From Maribacter sp. (GTDB taxonomy: Bacteria; Bacteroidota; Bacteroidia; Flavobacteriales; Flavobacteriaceae): DNA of 48,890 bases. The DNA lies in NCBI GenBank assembly GCA_020629285.1, contig JAHDDP010000024.1:1-48890 (forward strand). The letters are read 5' to 3'. The notes below the pieces were generated by a model. The model did no database searches, was not told the origin of the DNA, and worked only from the letters and a program-made list of their open reading frames with translations. Shown in pieces: positions 35,312-44,639 of this stretch. Position 1 is the first letter of the stretch. The number at the start of each line of letters is the position of its first letter. Both the position numbers and the translations under genes were made by a program.

Positions 35312-36592
35312 ATGAGAGTAGACGAAAATCAATTAGAAGGAATAAATAAAGAACATCTGTCCTTACATGATGATACATATAATTTTTTAGGCAATATATT
35401 GTCTAAGCAAGGAAAAGATGTGGATGGTATATTAAAGAAACTTGCAGACTTTCAAGTGGCTATTCCTAGTTGGGCATTAGGTGCAGGTGGTACCCGATTT
35501 GGTCGCTTTGGTTTTCAAGGTGAGCCAAGTACGTTAGAACAAAAAATAGATGATGTAGGTATAATTCACAAGTTAACACAGACCGCTGGGGCAATTTCCT
35601 TACATATTCCTTGGGATGTACCAAGTGATTATAAAGCAATAAAAGAAGTAGCGGCCTCACATGATATCATATTCGATGCTGTTAACTCCAATACCTTTCA
35701 AGATCAAACAAATGCTAAAGAGAGCTATAAGTTTGGGTCATTGTCCAATATTAATAAGGCGTCTAGAGACCAAGCTATTGCACATAATATAGATGTTATA
35801 AACATTGGTAATAAGCTAGGTTCCAAAAGCTTGACCATTTGGTTGGCAGATGGTTCTAATTTTCCTGGTCAGAGTAATTTTCAACATGTACTTCAAAATA
35901 CTGAAGATAGTGTTAAGCAAATATACAAGGCACTGCCCGAAGACTGGAAAATGTTTATTGAATATAAGCCCTATGAACCTAATTTTTACAGTACTGTAAT
36001 TCAAGACTGGGGAACTTCTTTTATGTTGGCCAATGCATGTGGAGACAAAGCATATAGTTTGGTAGACCTGGGTCATCACTTGCCCAATACTAATATAGAG
36101 CAAATCGTATCAACTTTAATGATGAAGGGTAAATTAGGTGGTTTTCACTTTAACGATAGTAAATATGGTGATGATGATGTTACCGTTGGTAGTATCAAAC
36201 CCTATTCATTGTTCTTGATTTTCAATTCTTTGGTATATGGTATGGAAAACAATCCTCAAAATCCATATCCGGCTTGGATGATCGATGCCAGTCACAATAT
36301 TAAAGATCCATTAGAAGATCTAATTCAATCGCTTGAAGCAATTCAGGAAGCCTACGCAAAGGCATTGTTAATAGATCAGAATGAATTAGCGGCAGCTCAG
36401 AAAGATAATGATGTTGTAAAATGTCAAGAAATTCTTCAGAGTGCATATCGTACAGATGTGCGACCTTTAATAGAAAAAGCCAGACTTTCTAGAGGAGGAG
36501 CAATCAATCCTATAGAAACTTATAGAGCATTAAAAGTAAGAGAAGGTTTAATAAAAGAAAGAGGAGTAAACTCGGTAGCATCGGGATTATAG
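35312..36592 (+). CDS. rhaI: L-rhamnose isomerase (RhaI type)
   Basis: 426 residues, a TIM-barrel sugar isomerase of the Pseudomonas stutzeri RhaI type, distinct from the E. coli RhaA family. Landmarks: VAIPSWALGAGGTRFGRFGFQGEP, AISLHIPWD, FIEYKPYEP, LVDLGHHLPNTNIE and GGFHFNDSKYGDDDVTVGSI, with the metal-binding Glu/Asp/His residues. It converts L-rhamnose to L-rhamnulose. It is nine bases before the kinase start chosen here. Its separation from rhaEW by a hairpin may tune the ratio of the enzymes. Confidence 0.93.
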   Translation: MRVDENQLEGINKEHLSLHDDTYNFLGNILSKQGKDVDGILKKLADFQVAIPSWALGAGGTRFGRFGFQGEPSTLEQKIDDVGIIHKLTQTAGAISLHIPWDVPSDYKAIKEVAASHDIIFDAVNSNTFQDQTNAKESYKFGSLSNINKASRDQAIAHNIDVINIGNKLGSKSLTIWLADGSNFPGQSNFQHVLQNTEDSVKQIYKALPEDWKMFIEYKPYEPNFYSTVIQDWGTSFMLANACGDKAYSLVDLGHHLPNTNIEQIVSTLMMKGKLGGFHFNDSKYGDDDVTVGSIKPYSLFLIFNSLVYGMENNPQNPYPAWMIDASHNIKDPLEDLIQSLEAIQEAYAKALLIDQNELAAAQKDNDVVKCQEILQSAYRTDVRPLIEKARLSRGGAINPIETYRALKVREGLIKERGVNSVASGL

Positions 36593-36601
36593 TTGAAGAT
36601 T

Positions 36602-37975
36602 ATGAAAACTAATGTAACCGCAGTATTTGATATAGGTAAGACTAATAAAAAGTTTTTTCTGTTTGATGAAGATTATCAAGAGATTTATCGAGAATATACC
36701 CGTTTTGAACCTATCGTAGATGAAGATGGACATCCAACGGAAGATTTACATTCTTTACAGGTTTGGTTAAAAGAGGTTTTCGATAGAATTCTTAATGCAA
36801 AGGAACATAATATTACGGCCATAAACTTTTCTACGTACGGTGCCAGTTTTGTTCACCTTGACGAAAATGGTAAAGTGCTTACTCCGTTGTATAATTATAC
36901 AAAACCAATGGATGAAAAGGTTTTGGACGATTTTTACAAAAAGTACGGTCCTAAAAATGAATTTGTAAAAGCTACAGGTTCTTCTGATTCGGGCATGTTG
37001 AATTCTGGAATGCAATTGTTTTGGATTAAACATACAAAACCTGAAATCTATGAGAAGATCGCATTTTCATTACATCTGCCACAATACTTAAGTTATGTTT
37101 TTACGGGTATACCGTTAAGTGAATACACAAGTATTGGTTGTCATACAGGCTTGTGGAATTATGCAGATAAAGATTATCATTCCTGGGTCTATAAAGAAGG
37201 TATACATCGAATACTGCCACCTATTGTTTCGACTGAAACAAGTATAAACATGAACTACAATGGTAAGCGTATTAAAATTGGTGTTGGTATACATGATAGT
37301 TCTGCGGCATTGCTACCCTATGTAAGAAGTATTAAACAAAAATTTATTTTGGTTTCTACCGGTACATGGAGTATTGCATTGAACCCTTTCTCACAAGAGC
37401 ATTTGACAGAAAAGGATATCGAAAAGAACTGTATAAACTATATGCGAATTAACGGTAAGCCCGCTAAAGCAAGTCGTATATTTTTAGGTAATGAATATAG
37501 TCTACAAGTAAAAAAGTTGACCAAGTATTTCAATGTGCCTAAAGATTATCATAAATCGGTCGCTTTTAGTTACGATACGTTTTTTGCAATAATGAAAGAT
37601 TTCAATTATTGTTTTAAATGGGAAGGTATAGAAGATAAAAACATGCCAATGGAAACCAAATTCAATTTTGATCAATTTGAGCATGCTTATCACCAGTTGA
37701 TGGTTGAATTGGTGCTATTACAGGTTGATAGTATTAAAACTGCGGCAGGTGATGATGTAATAGAGAAATTATATATCGATGGAGGTTTTAGCGATAACGA
37801 TGTCTATATAAAGTTAGTTTCACATTATCTACGTAATATGGAACTAAGAACCACAGACTCATCTTTAGGGTCTGCTTTGGGTGCTGCCATTGCTATATCG
37901 GATACCAAGCTTAATTCAAAATTCTTAAAAAAGAACTACGCGTTGAAAAAACACGTGCCTTTTATTATAAAATAA
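36602..37975 (+). CDS. rhaB: L-rhamnulokinase-like FGGY carbohydrate kinase
   Basis: 457 residues from ATG 36602. The frame opens at TTG 36593, directly after the rhaI stop, but KTNVTAVFDIGKTNKKFFLFD is the standard beginning and the ATG is better. The FGGY kinase fold shows DIGKTNKK (phosphate 1), the N-domain INFSTYGASFVHLDENG, GVGIHDSSAALLPYV, ILVSTGTWSIALNPF and LYIDGGFSDNDVYIKLV. It phosphorylates L-rhamnulose at C1. Ten bases separate it from the lactate dehydrogenase gene. The sugar is inferred from the operon; the fold alone does not fix it. Confidence 0.9.
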   Translation: MKTNVTAVFDIGKTNKKFFLFDEDYQEIYREYTRFEPIVDEDGHPTEDLHSLQVWLKEVFDRILNAKEHNITAINFSTYGASFVHLDENGKVLTPLYNYTKPMDEKVLDDFYKKYGPKNEFVKATGSSDSGMLNSGMQLFWIKHTKPEIYEKIAFSLHLPQYLSYVFTGIPLSEYTSIGCHTGLWNYADKDYHSWVYKEGIHRILPPIVSTETSINMNYNGKRIKIGVGIHDSSAALLPYVRSIKQKFILVSTGTWSIALNPFSQEHLTEKDIEKNCINYMRINGKPAKASRIFLGNEYSLQVKKLTKYFNVPKDYHKSVAFSYDTFFAIMKDFNYCFKWEGIEDKNMPMETKFNFDQFEHAYHQLMVELVLLQVDSIKTAAGDDVIEKLYIDGGFSDNDVYIKLVSHYLRNMELRTTDSSLGSALGAAIAISDTKLNSKFLKKNYALKKHVPFIIK

Positions 37976-37985
37976 GTAAAACTAT

Positions 37986-39134
37986 ATGGCAAAGGAATTC
38001 AATTCAGATTACCCATCTGTAGATGATTTACGATTAAAGGCAATGAGGAGAATTCCAAGATTTGCATTTGAATATTTGGATGGCGGCTGTAATGAAGACG
38101 TTAGTATCTCTAGAAATACCTCAGAAATTCGTGAGGTTCAGCTACAACCTAGATACCTAAGAAATTATGGAACAAGTTCTATTAAGACAAAGATTATGGG
38201 AATGGAATTTGATGCTCCTTTTGGTATTGCCCCAGTAGGTTTACAAGGTCTAATGTGGCCAAATACGCCTGCTATTTTGGCAAAATCGGCATTTAAGCAC
38301 AATATACCATTTATACTTAGTACGGTAACCACAATGGATATAGAGAAGGCAAGCGAACTTACAGAAGGTAATGCTTGGTTTCAATTATATAATCCGGTAG
38401 ACGATACTATTCGCGATAGTATTATTGATAGGGCCGAAGCTGCAGGTTGCCCTGTTTTAGTATTACTTTGCGATGTACCTACTTTTGGTTATAGACCCAG
38501 AGATTTTAGAAATGGATTGGCACTGCCGCCTAAAATGACGGCAACGAACATCATGCAGATTTTAGGTAAACCGACTTGGGCGTACAATACTCTAAAATAT
38601 GGGCAGCCTACTTTCGAAACGTTAAAACCATATACTCCTGAAGGTTTAAATTTAAAGCAATTAGGAGCCTTTATGGACAAAACATTCTCAGGAAGATTAA
38701 ATGAAGAGAAAATAAAACCTATAAGAGATAAATGGAAAGGAAAATTGGTTTTGAAAGGTGTCGCTTCTGAACAAGATACCCAAGATGCCATACGAATGGG
38801 ATTTGATGGAATTATTGTTTCCAATCACGGAGGAAGACAATTAGATGCAGCGCAATCAACCATTAATTCGTTACAGGAAATTGCTGCCAAATACAGTGAT
38901 CAAATTGAGGTGATGATGGATAGTGGCTTACGTTCAGGTCCAGATATTGCTAGAGCCATGGCAAGTGGTGCAAAATTCACCTTTATGGGTCGCTCTTTTG
39001 TCTATGGTACTGGAGCCTTGGGAAATAAAGGAGGTGATCACACCATTAGCATGTTGAAAACACAGTTTAAGCAAGTAATGGACCAACTTTGTTGTGAGCG
39101 CGTTGAAGATTTACCAAACCACCTTATTAAATAA
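37986..39134 (+). CDS. lldD: FMN-dependent alpha-hydroxy-acid dehydrogenase (L-lactate dehydrogenase)
   Basis: 382 residues. FMN and active-site motifs: FDAPFGIAPVGLQGLMWPNTP, PFILSTVTTMDIEKASE, LKGVASEQDTQDAIRMGFDGIIVSNHGGRQLD (the strictly conserved SNHGGRQLD with catalytic histidine and arginine) and DSGLRSGPDIARAMASGAKFTFMGRSFVYG. It oxidises L-lactate to pyruvate, which would consume the L-lactate made by RhaEW; this is probably why it is in the operon. Membrane association is expected for the family but not visible. Confidence 0.92.
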   Translation: MAKEFNSDYPSVDDLRLKAMRRIPRFAFEYLDGGCNEDVSISRNTSEIREVQLQPRYLRNYGTSSIKTKIMGMEFDAPFGIAPVGLQGLMWPNTPAILAKSAFKHNIPFILSTVTTMDIEKASELTEGNAWFQLYNPVDDTIRDSIIDRAEAAGCPVLVLLCDVPTFGYRPRDFRNGLALPPKMTATNIMQILGKPTWAYNTLKYGQPTFETLKPYTPEGLNLKQLGAFMDKTFSGRLNEEKIKPIRDKWKGKLVLKGVASEQDTQDAIRMGFDGIIVSNHGGRQLDAAQSTINSLQEIAAKYSDQIEVMMDSGLRSGPDIARAMASGAKFTFMGRSFVYGTGALGNKGGDHTISMLKTQFKQVMDQLCCERVEDLPNHLIK

Positions 39135-39149
39135 AAACCAACCAAAATT

Positions 39150-40562
39150 ATGAGCCAAAACCATCACGAAGAAGATATAGTTGAAGAAATAGCTGGCGGT
39201 GAATTTGAAAGAGAACCTGTTCCACAATCGAAACTAAAAAGTTGGAAAAGCTTTTTAGGTATGTACGCTGGTGAACATGCCGCAGGAACCGAGTTTGTAA
39301 TTGGTCCTTTATTTTTAACTACGGGTGTTAGTGCCTTTGATTTACTAATAGGTCTATTACTTGGAAATTTAATGGCAGTATTGAGTTGGCGTTTTCTAAC
39401 CTCGGAAATCGCGGTTAAAAGAAGACTGACCCTGTATTATCAACTTGAAAAAATCTGTGGTAAGAAACTGGTCATTGGTTATAATTTGGCAAACGGTATT
39501 TTATTCTGTTTTTTGGCAGGTGCAATGATCACCGTTTCGGCTACTGCCGTTGGTATTCCATTTGATATGGAGATGCCAAAACTTACAGATACTTTACCAA
39601 ATGGACCTACTTGGATTATTATAGTATTGGTTATTGGTGCCGTAATATCATTAATAGCATCCAAAGGTTATGATACAGTCTCAAAAGCTGCTAACTGGAT
39701 GTCGCCAATAATAGTATTGGCCTTTGTTGCTTGTGGTTTTGTTGCACTACAGCAATTAGGCGTTGGTAGTTTTCAAGATTTTTGGAATATATGGGGTGAA
39801 GGTGGCGAACCTTTTCCTGGTCAAATTAAATATACGTTTTGGCATGTTTTCTTTTGGTCATGGTTTGCTAACGGGGCCATGCATATTGGTATGTCAGACC
39901 TTTCCGTTTTTCGTTTTGCAAATAAAGCAAGCTCTGGTTGGACAACTGCTGCAGGTATGTATGTGGGGCATTATATGGCGTGGATCGCAGCTGCTTTGTT
40001 ATATGCCGTTTACGTACAATCGCCAGAAGCTCAGGCATTATTGAGTCAAGGTCAGGCACCTAATGTAGCTCCAGGTCCTTTGGCCTATAACGCTATAGGG
40101 GTATTCGGTATTCTTGCGGTAGTATTGGCAGGTTGGACAACCGCTAATCCTACAATTTATAGGGCTGGTTTAGCCTTTCAGGCAATAATGCCAAAAACAT
40201 CGACTTTTTGGGTGACGATATTAGCAGGTTCTATTGCTACCGTTGCTGGTCTTTTTCCAGCTTTCGCCATGAAACTATTGGATTTTGTAGCATTATATGG
40301 TTTCATTCTAGCTCCTGTAGGTGCCGTAATCGTATTCGAACATTTCTTTCATAAGCAAGCAGGTATTGTAAAGAATTACGCAGAAATATCTGGTGATAAA
40401 TTTAGTAAATCGGTATTGTTGGCATGGGGTATAAGTTTTGGTCTTTTCTATTTTATATCTATTCAATTTGAAGTCTTTTTATCTTTCGTTACATTACCGG
40501 CATGGTTGCTATGTGGTGTATTGTTTTTACTGTTCAGCAAAAAGTTTCAAAAGAAAATTTAG
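39150..40562 (+). CDS. NCS1-type (purine-cytosine permease family) transporter in the rhamnose operon
   Basis: 470 residues with about 12 hydrophobic segments and a 45-residue acidic cytoplasmic N-terminus. The layout and sequence (AGEHAAGTEFVIGPLFLTTGVSAFDLLIGLLLGN, WFANGAMHIGMSDLSVFRFANKASSGWTTAAGMYVGHYMAW, AGWTTANPTIYRAGLAF) resemble NCS1 permeases, which normally carry nucleobases. No RhaT-type transporter is present in the operon, so by position this is the candidate L-rhamnose (or lactate) carrier. The assignment to NCS1 is fairly firm, the substrate is a guess. Confidence 0.8.
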   Translation: MSQNHHEEDIVEEIAGGEFEREPVPQSKLKSWKSFLGMYAGEHAAGTEFVIGPLFLTTGVSAFDLLIGLLLGNLMAVLSWRFLTSEIAVKRRLTLYYQLEKICGKKLVIGYNLANGILFCFLAGAMITVSATAVGIPFDMEMPKLTDTLPNGPTWIIIVLVIGAVISLIASKGYDTVSKAANWMSPIIVLAFVACGFVALQQLGVGSFQDFWNIWGEGGEPFPGQIKYTFWHVFFWSWFANGAMHIGMSDLSVFRFANKASSGWTTAAGMYVGHYMAWIAAALLYAVYVQSPEAQALLSQGQAPNVAPGPLAYNAIGVFGILAVVLAGWTTANPTIYRAGLAFQAIMPKTSTFWVTILAGSIATVAGLFPAFAMKLLDFVALYGFILAPVGAVIVFEHFFHKQAGIVKNYAEISGDKFSKSVLLAWGISFGLFYFISIQFEVFLSFVTLPAWLLCGVLFLLFSKKFQKKI

Positions 40563-40621
40563 GTTTACTGTAGTTGTAAATCCGATTTTTATTTGAATTG
40601 TTTTTAACTATAACAACTTTT

Positions 40622-41599
40622 ATGAATGTAATAAAATGGGGTATAATTGGTTGTGGAGACGTTGCTGAAGTAAAAAGCGGTCCGGCTTTTAGTAGAATCG
40701 ATAATTCTAAATTAATAGGCGTCATGCGACGTAATGGTGCAAAAGCAAAAGATTTTGCTGATAGACATAATGTACCTTCCTGGACAGATGATGCTGATGA
40801 GTTATTGAACAATGATGAAATCAACTCCATATACATTGCCACACCACCCTCTACACATTTAGAGTATGCATTAAAGGCTTTAAGCTTACATAAAAATGTT
40901 TACCTAGAAAAGCCGATGGCTTTAACTTCTGTAGAAGCCGAGAAAATCGGTAGTGCCGTAAAACAGTCAAGAGGTAAATTGTGTGTAGCTCATTATAGAA
41001 GAAAATTACCAGCTTTTCTTAAAGTGAAAGAGCTAATCGAATCTAATGACATAGGTCAGATATTGATTGCCGATATACAAATTCTACAGCCGAGGAAATC
41101 TAAAATAGTAGCACAGTCCGAGAAAAATTGGCGTTTAAACCCCCATGTTTCCGGTGGTGGGTTGTTCTATGACCTTGCACCGCATCAAATTGATTTAATG
41201 TATCATTATTTTGGGGCATTTAAAAGTGTTACAGGGTCATCCAGTCAAAGTGCTAAAGAAATGGTAGAAGATACTGTAAACGGCATTATAGAGTTTAAAA
41301 GTGGAGTCCAGTTTCGAGGAGTTTGGAGCTTTGTAGGCGCTGAAACTTATAGTAAAGAACAATGCGTCATTTATGGTACTTTAGGTAGTATTCGTTTTTC
41401 TTTTTATGGGGATAGTATTCTAATTAGAACCAATGATAAAGAAGAGGTTTTTAAATTTACCAACCCTAAACATATACAGGAGCCAATGATTGCCTCTGTA
41501 GTATCTTATTTTCTTGGCATATCAGAAAATCCTTGTACGGCAGACGAAGGTATTATAGTTATGAAAGCTATGGAAAAACTTAGCGGCAGGCACCAGTAA
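40622..41599 (+). CDS. Cytoplasmic Gfo/Idh/MocA-family oxidoreductase
   Basis: 325 residues from ATG 40622 (open frame begins at a TTG at 40598). NVIKWGIIGCGDVAEVKSGPAF is the NAD(P) Rossmann loop; IYIATPPSTHLEYALKALSLHKNVYLEKPMALTSVEAE has EKP, and GGLFYDLAPHQIDLMYHYFG has the conserved catalytic aspartate and histidine. No signal peptide, unlike the Tat-exported paralogue at 16947. It follows the permease by 59 bases in the rhamnose operon, so it may act on a rhamnose derivative. The 3' end forms part of a hairpin. Confidence 0.88.
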   Translation: MNVIKWGIIGCGDVAEVKSGPAFSRIDNSKLIGVMRRNGAKAKDFADRHNVPSWTDDADELLNNDEINSIYIATPPSTHLEYALKALSLHKNVYLEKPMALTSVEAEKIGSAVKQSRGKLCVAHYRRKLPAFLKVKELIESNDIGQILIADIQILQPRKSKIVAQSEKNWRLNPHVSGGGLFYDLAPHQIDLMYHYFGAFKSVTGSSSQSAKEMVEDTVNGIIEFKSGVQFRGVWSFVGAETYSKEQCVIYGTLGSIRFSFYGDSILIRTNDKEEVFKFTNPKHIQEPMIASVVSYFLGISENPCTADEGIIVMKAMEKLSGRHQ

Positions 41600-41622
41600 A
41601 TAATTTTTAACTTATTTACTGG
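41593..41622. terminator. Hairpin at the convergent end of rhamnose and GMC operons
   Basis: CCAGTAAATAA (41593-41603) pairs perfectly with TTATTTACTGG (41612-41622) around an eight-base loop and overlaps the stop codon at 41597-41599. T tracts after it are weak, so termination efficiency is uncertain. Confidence 0.5.
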
Positions 41623-41656
41623 CTTATCCGCAAAGTATAAATAATCGATAAATCTA

Positions 41657-43357
41657 TTAAAGATTACGTTTCTTTAACTCTTCAACAGCGTGGTTCGCTG
41701 CTCTAGCAGTTAATGCCATATATGTTAATGATGGATTTTGATTTGCAGATGATGTCATGCAGGCCCCATCGGTTACATAAACATTTTTTACTTCATGTAA
41801 CTGATTATGTTTATTAAGTACAGATGTTTTTGGATCGTGGCCCATTCTAGCAGTTCCCATTTCATGAATACCACCACCCATATGAGATTCTCTTTTACTT
41901 TCTCTGACATTTTTAAATCCAGAATATTCAAGCATTTCTTGGGCTTGGATTACCCAGTCTTTTTTCATTAATTTTTCATTTTCCTTGAATTCTGCGTCAA
42001 AAACTATGGTAGGCAAACCGTACTGATCTAGTTTGTCATAATTAAGCCACATATGATTTTCATGGTAAGGTAATACTTCGCCAAACCCCCCAAGATTAAT
42101 TCTCCAACCGCCCGGTTCTAGCATAGCTTCTTTAAATTTTGCACCATAATTATATTCAGGAATTATGGTTCCGTAATCGCTACGGCTTGCTCCTCCTTGA
42201 TAACCGTAACCTCTTATAAAGTCTGTTTTCTCAGATTTGGAATTAATATTTCTGAATCTAGGAATATAAAAACCATTAGGCCTTCTGCCTTTATAATACT
42301 TGTCATCATAACCATCAATCTTTGCGGAAGCTCCGCCACCCAATTGGTGATCCATTATATTATGCCCTAGTTCACCACTAGCATTACCCATACCGTTAGG
42401 GAAAGTTTCAGATTTTGATTGCATTAATATTGCAGTTGAAGCCATAGAAGAAGCACATAAAAAAATAACATTTGCTTTAAATTCTAATACCTCTTTTGTA
42501 TTTCTATCGATTACACGAACACCAGTGGCCTTCTTTTTATCTTTATTGTATAATACCTCAGAAACAATTGAATTTGGTCTTAATGTCATGTTACCTGTTG
42601 CCTCGGCCATAGGTAGCGTTGATGAATTTGAGCTAAAGTAAGCTCCATAGGGACACCCACGTTTGCATCTATTTCTGTATTGGCATGTTCCTCTACCAGC
42701 ACCTGGTTTGGAACCTTCGGTAATATGGGCAACACGGCCTATGGTTAGTACTCTGTCGCTATAATTTTTTGCAATACCCTCTTTTAGATGTTTTTCTACA
42801 CAATTTAATTCCATTGGTTTTAAGAAAATACTGTCGGGCAATTGTGGTAAGCCTAAAGCTTCACCACTAATGCCTACATGTTTTTCTACATATTCGTACC
42901 AAGGTTCTATGTCTTTATAACGAATGGGCCAATCAACCCCAACACCATCTTTTGCATTTGCCTCAAAATCTAAATCTGACCATCGGTAGGTTTGCTTGCC
43001 CCAAATTAATGAACGCCCACCAACTTGAGTACCCCTAATCCAATCAAAACGTTTGGCTTCATCATAATCATATTTAGAATCATCATTGAAAAAATGTCTA
43101 GTAGTCTCATCTATTTTCCAACGAGATTGTTTTGGATATTTGGCTTTTGTTTTAGCGGTCATGGTTCCCGCATGTGGCAAATCCCAAGGGTCTAGGTGCA
43201 TGTGAGGGTAGTCTATAACATGGTTAACCATTCTTCCTCGTTCCAAAACAAGTGTTTTTAAACCTTTTTCACATAATTCTTTTGCAGCCCAACCACCACT
43301 GATACCAGTACCTACTACTATCGCATCATAGGTTTCGTTTATTGCATTTTTTGACAT
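41657..43357 (-). CDS. GMC-family FAD oxidoreductase
   Basis: 566 residues, no signal peptide. FAD-binding AIVVGTGISGGWAAKELCEKGLKTLVLERG at the N-terminus, then GGRSLIWGKQTYRWSDLDF. Catalytic region HEMGTARMG (His) and ANQNPSLTYMALTARA (Asn) near the C-terminus. A cysteine triad Cys225-x5-Cys231-x3-Cys235 in GTCQYRNRCKRGCPYGAY recalls Fe-S-carrying sugar dehydrogenases such as glucoside 3-dehydrogenase. The usual partner (gluconate 2-dehydrogenase subunit 3) is missing. It has its own copy of the 19-bp element 48 bases upstream. Substrate unknown, probably a sugar or sugar acid. Confidence 0.88.
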   Translation of the reverse strand: MSKNAINETYDAIVVGTGISGGWAAKELCEKGLKTLVLERGRMVNHVIDYPHMHLDPWDLPHAGTMTAKTKAKYPKQSRWKIDETTRHFFNDDSKYDYDEAKRFDWIRGTQVGGRSLIWGKQTYRWSDLDFEANAKDGVGVDWPIRYKDIEPWYEYVEKHVGISGEALGLPQLPDSIFLKPMELNCVEKHLKEGIAKNYSDRVLTIGRVAHITEGSKPGAGRGTCQYRNRCKRGCPYGAYFSSNSSTLPMAEATGNMTLRPNSIVSEVLYNKDKKKATGVRVIDRNTKEVLEFKANVIFLCASSMASTAILMQSKSETFPNGMGNASGELGHNIMDHQLGGGASAKIDGYDDKYYKGRRPNGFYIPRFRNINSKSEKTDFIRGYGYQGGASRSDYGTIIPEYNYGAKFKEAMLEPGGWRINLGGFGEVLPYHENHMWLNYDKLDQYGLPTIVFDAEFKENEKLMKKDWVIQAQEMLEYSGFKNVRESKRESHMGGGIHEMGTARMGHDPKTSVLNKHNQLHEVKNVYVTDGACMTSSANQNPSLTYMALTARAANHAVEELKKRNL

Positions 43358-43405
43358 TTTAAATTCTTAGAGTTCATTTAAATTTACTGTTTTGAAGAAC
43401 ATACA

Positions 43406-43424
43406 GTATCCTGTACTATGTGGT
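43406..43424 (-). promoter_or_regulatory. 19-bp regulatory element, copy C (GMC gene)
   Basis: On + GTATCCTGTACTATGTGGT, 15 of 19 like copy B; it sits 48 bases before the GMC start, in the gap between the DUF4861 and GMC genes. It contains TACAG-TATC-CTGTA (43403-43416), a short palindrome. Confidence 0.55.
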
Positions 43425-43449
43425 AAATTTTAAATAGCTAAATAATAGT

Positions 43450-44628
43450 TTACTGTTTTACTGTAACTTTTAATGGATTTCTAAGTCGATCTGAAAACGA
43501 ATTTAAATAGCTGTTCCACGCTTCTTGAGAGTTAAATTGATTGCTTTTTTTCCAACCAAAACCTGCGTAATAAATGACCTTATTATTTGTAACTTTTATG
43601 TGTGTATAGAGGTTGCTTTCATCTTTTTTGGAAGTTAAATAATGCTCATACCCGATCATGTTATCAGGCACTATAATTGCTGTACCCAACTCAGAATCTT
43701 CATGGGGCTCCCAATAACTAATCCAACCGTTTTGCTCGTTCACCGCAATTTCTCCGTCCTTATCATGAAGTGTAAGTCCTGCTGAAATAGTATCGGTGCC
43801 TTTTATTGTAATCTCAAATTTTGAGAGGTTACTGCCATAATCAAGTGAGATTTTCTTTTCCTCGGAAATCATATTTCCATTTGCATCCCAATTTTCGTAG
43901 GACAAAACAAAACTTGTTCTAATTGGACCGGTTGTAATGGTTTTCCATGCGGTGAAATTTTTGGAGAAATAATAAATTGAATCGACCTTCTTTGCTATAC
44001 CGCCAACACCTCGGCTAACACCTACATGAAAATTATCTAGACCTTCACCATTATCTTTATGATAACTACCTTCGGTATTTAGTTCTTTATGGTACCATTT
44101 ATTAATTATAGGATAATCTACCCTTTTTAACCAAGCGTCTATGCCGCTAGATAGCGTACCACCTTTAATACCATCTTCTTTCATTTTTTGTGCAACCGGA
44201 CCATAAGTTCTAAAAGCTACTCTATTATTTTCCCATGCGTAATCATCTGTTCTTTCAGGTACAAACCTTGAATAGCATGATGGGATACTATCTGTTTCTT
44301 TCGACTTTTCTTTAAAGATAACTTCAAATGTCTTTTTGCTTCTTGCCGGTATTTCGGGTTGAAACAGAAGATGATCCATCCTTTTATCCCCATCATTGTC
44401 TACAACTTGTGATGTTACTTCCTCTTTTGAATCAAAATCGCGAATTACAATCTCTTGTTCTTTGTTCTCAAATTTAAATGCATCTAAATCAATAGAAACA
44501 GTTTCTAAAGAACGATCTGCCTCGGCAGTATTTTCAATAATTATTTGAGGATAGGATTTGCCTTGTTCTTTGCAAGAAAATAATAGAAATAAAAAAGAGA
44601 AGCTAAATAAAAGGATGGATTTTCTCAT
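43450..44628 (-). CDS. DUF4861 lipoprotein
   Basis: 392 residues with a lipoprotein signal ending FLLFSC. DUF4861 landmarks: VPERTDDYAWENNRVAFRTYGP, INKWYHKEL, NGEGLDNFHVGVSRGVGGIAKK and the ending region AGFGWKKSNQFNSQEAWNSYL. Members are found in loci for uronate-rich polysaccharides (pectin, ulvan) and their catalytic activity is not settled; a role as a surface or periplasmic glycan-acting enzyme is inferred. Last gene of the SDR-uxuA-kduI-kduD operon (11 bases after the KduD-like SDR). Confidence 0.82.
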   Translation of the reverse strand: MRKSILLFSFSFLFLLFSCKEQGKSYPQIIIENTAEADRSLETVSIDLDAFKFENKEQEIVIRDFDSKEEVTSQVVDNDGDKRMDHLLFQPEIPARSKKTFEVIFKEKSKETDSIPSCYSRFVPERTDDYAWENNRVAFRTYGPVAQKMKEDGIKGGTLSSGIDAWLKRVDYPIINKWYHKELNTEGSYHKDNGEGLDNFHVGVSRGVGGIAKKVDSIYYFSKNFTAWKTITTGPIRTSFVLSYENWDANGNMISEEKKISLDYGSNLSKFEITIKGTDTISAGLTLHDKDGEIAVNEQNGWISYWEPHEDSELGTAIIVPDNMIGYEHYLTSKKDESNLYTHIKVTNNKVIYYAGFGWKKSNQFNSQEAWNSYLNSFSDRLRNPLKVTVKQ

Positions 44629-44639
44629 AGTTTTTGGGT

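Noticed and set aside
41641-41653. ATAATCGATAAAT as another copy of the LacI-type palindrome
   Set aside because: Shares only ATCGAT; it lies between convergent genes where an operator would be pointless.
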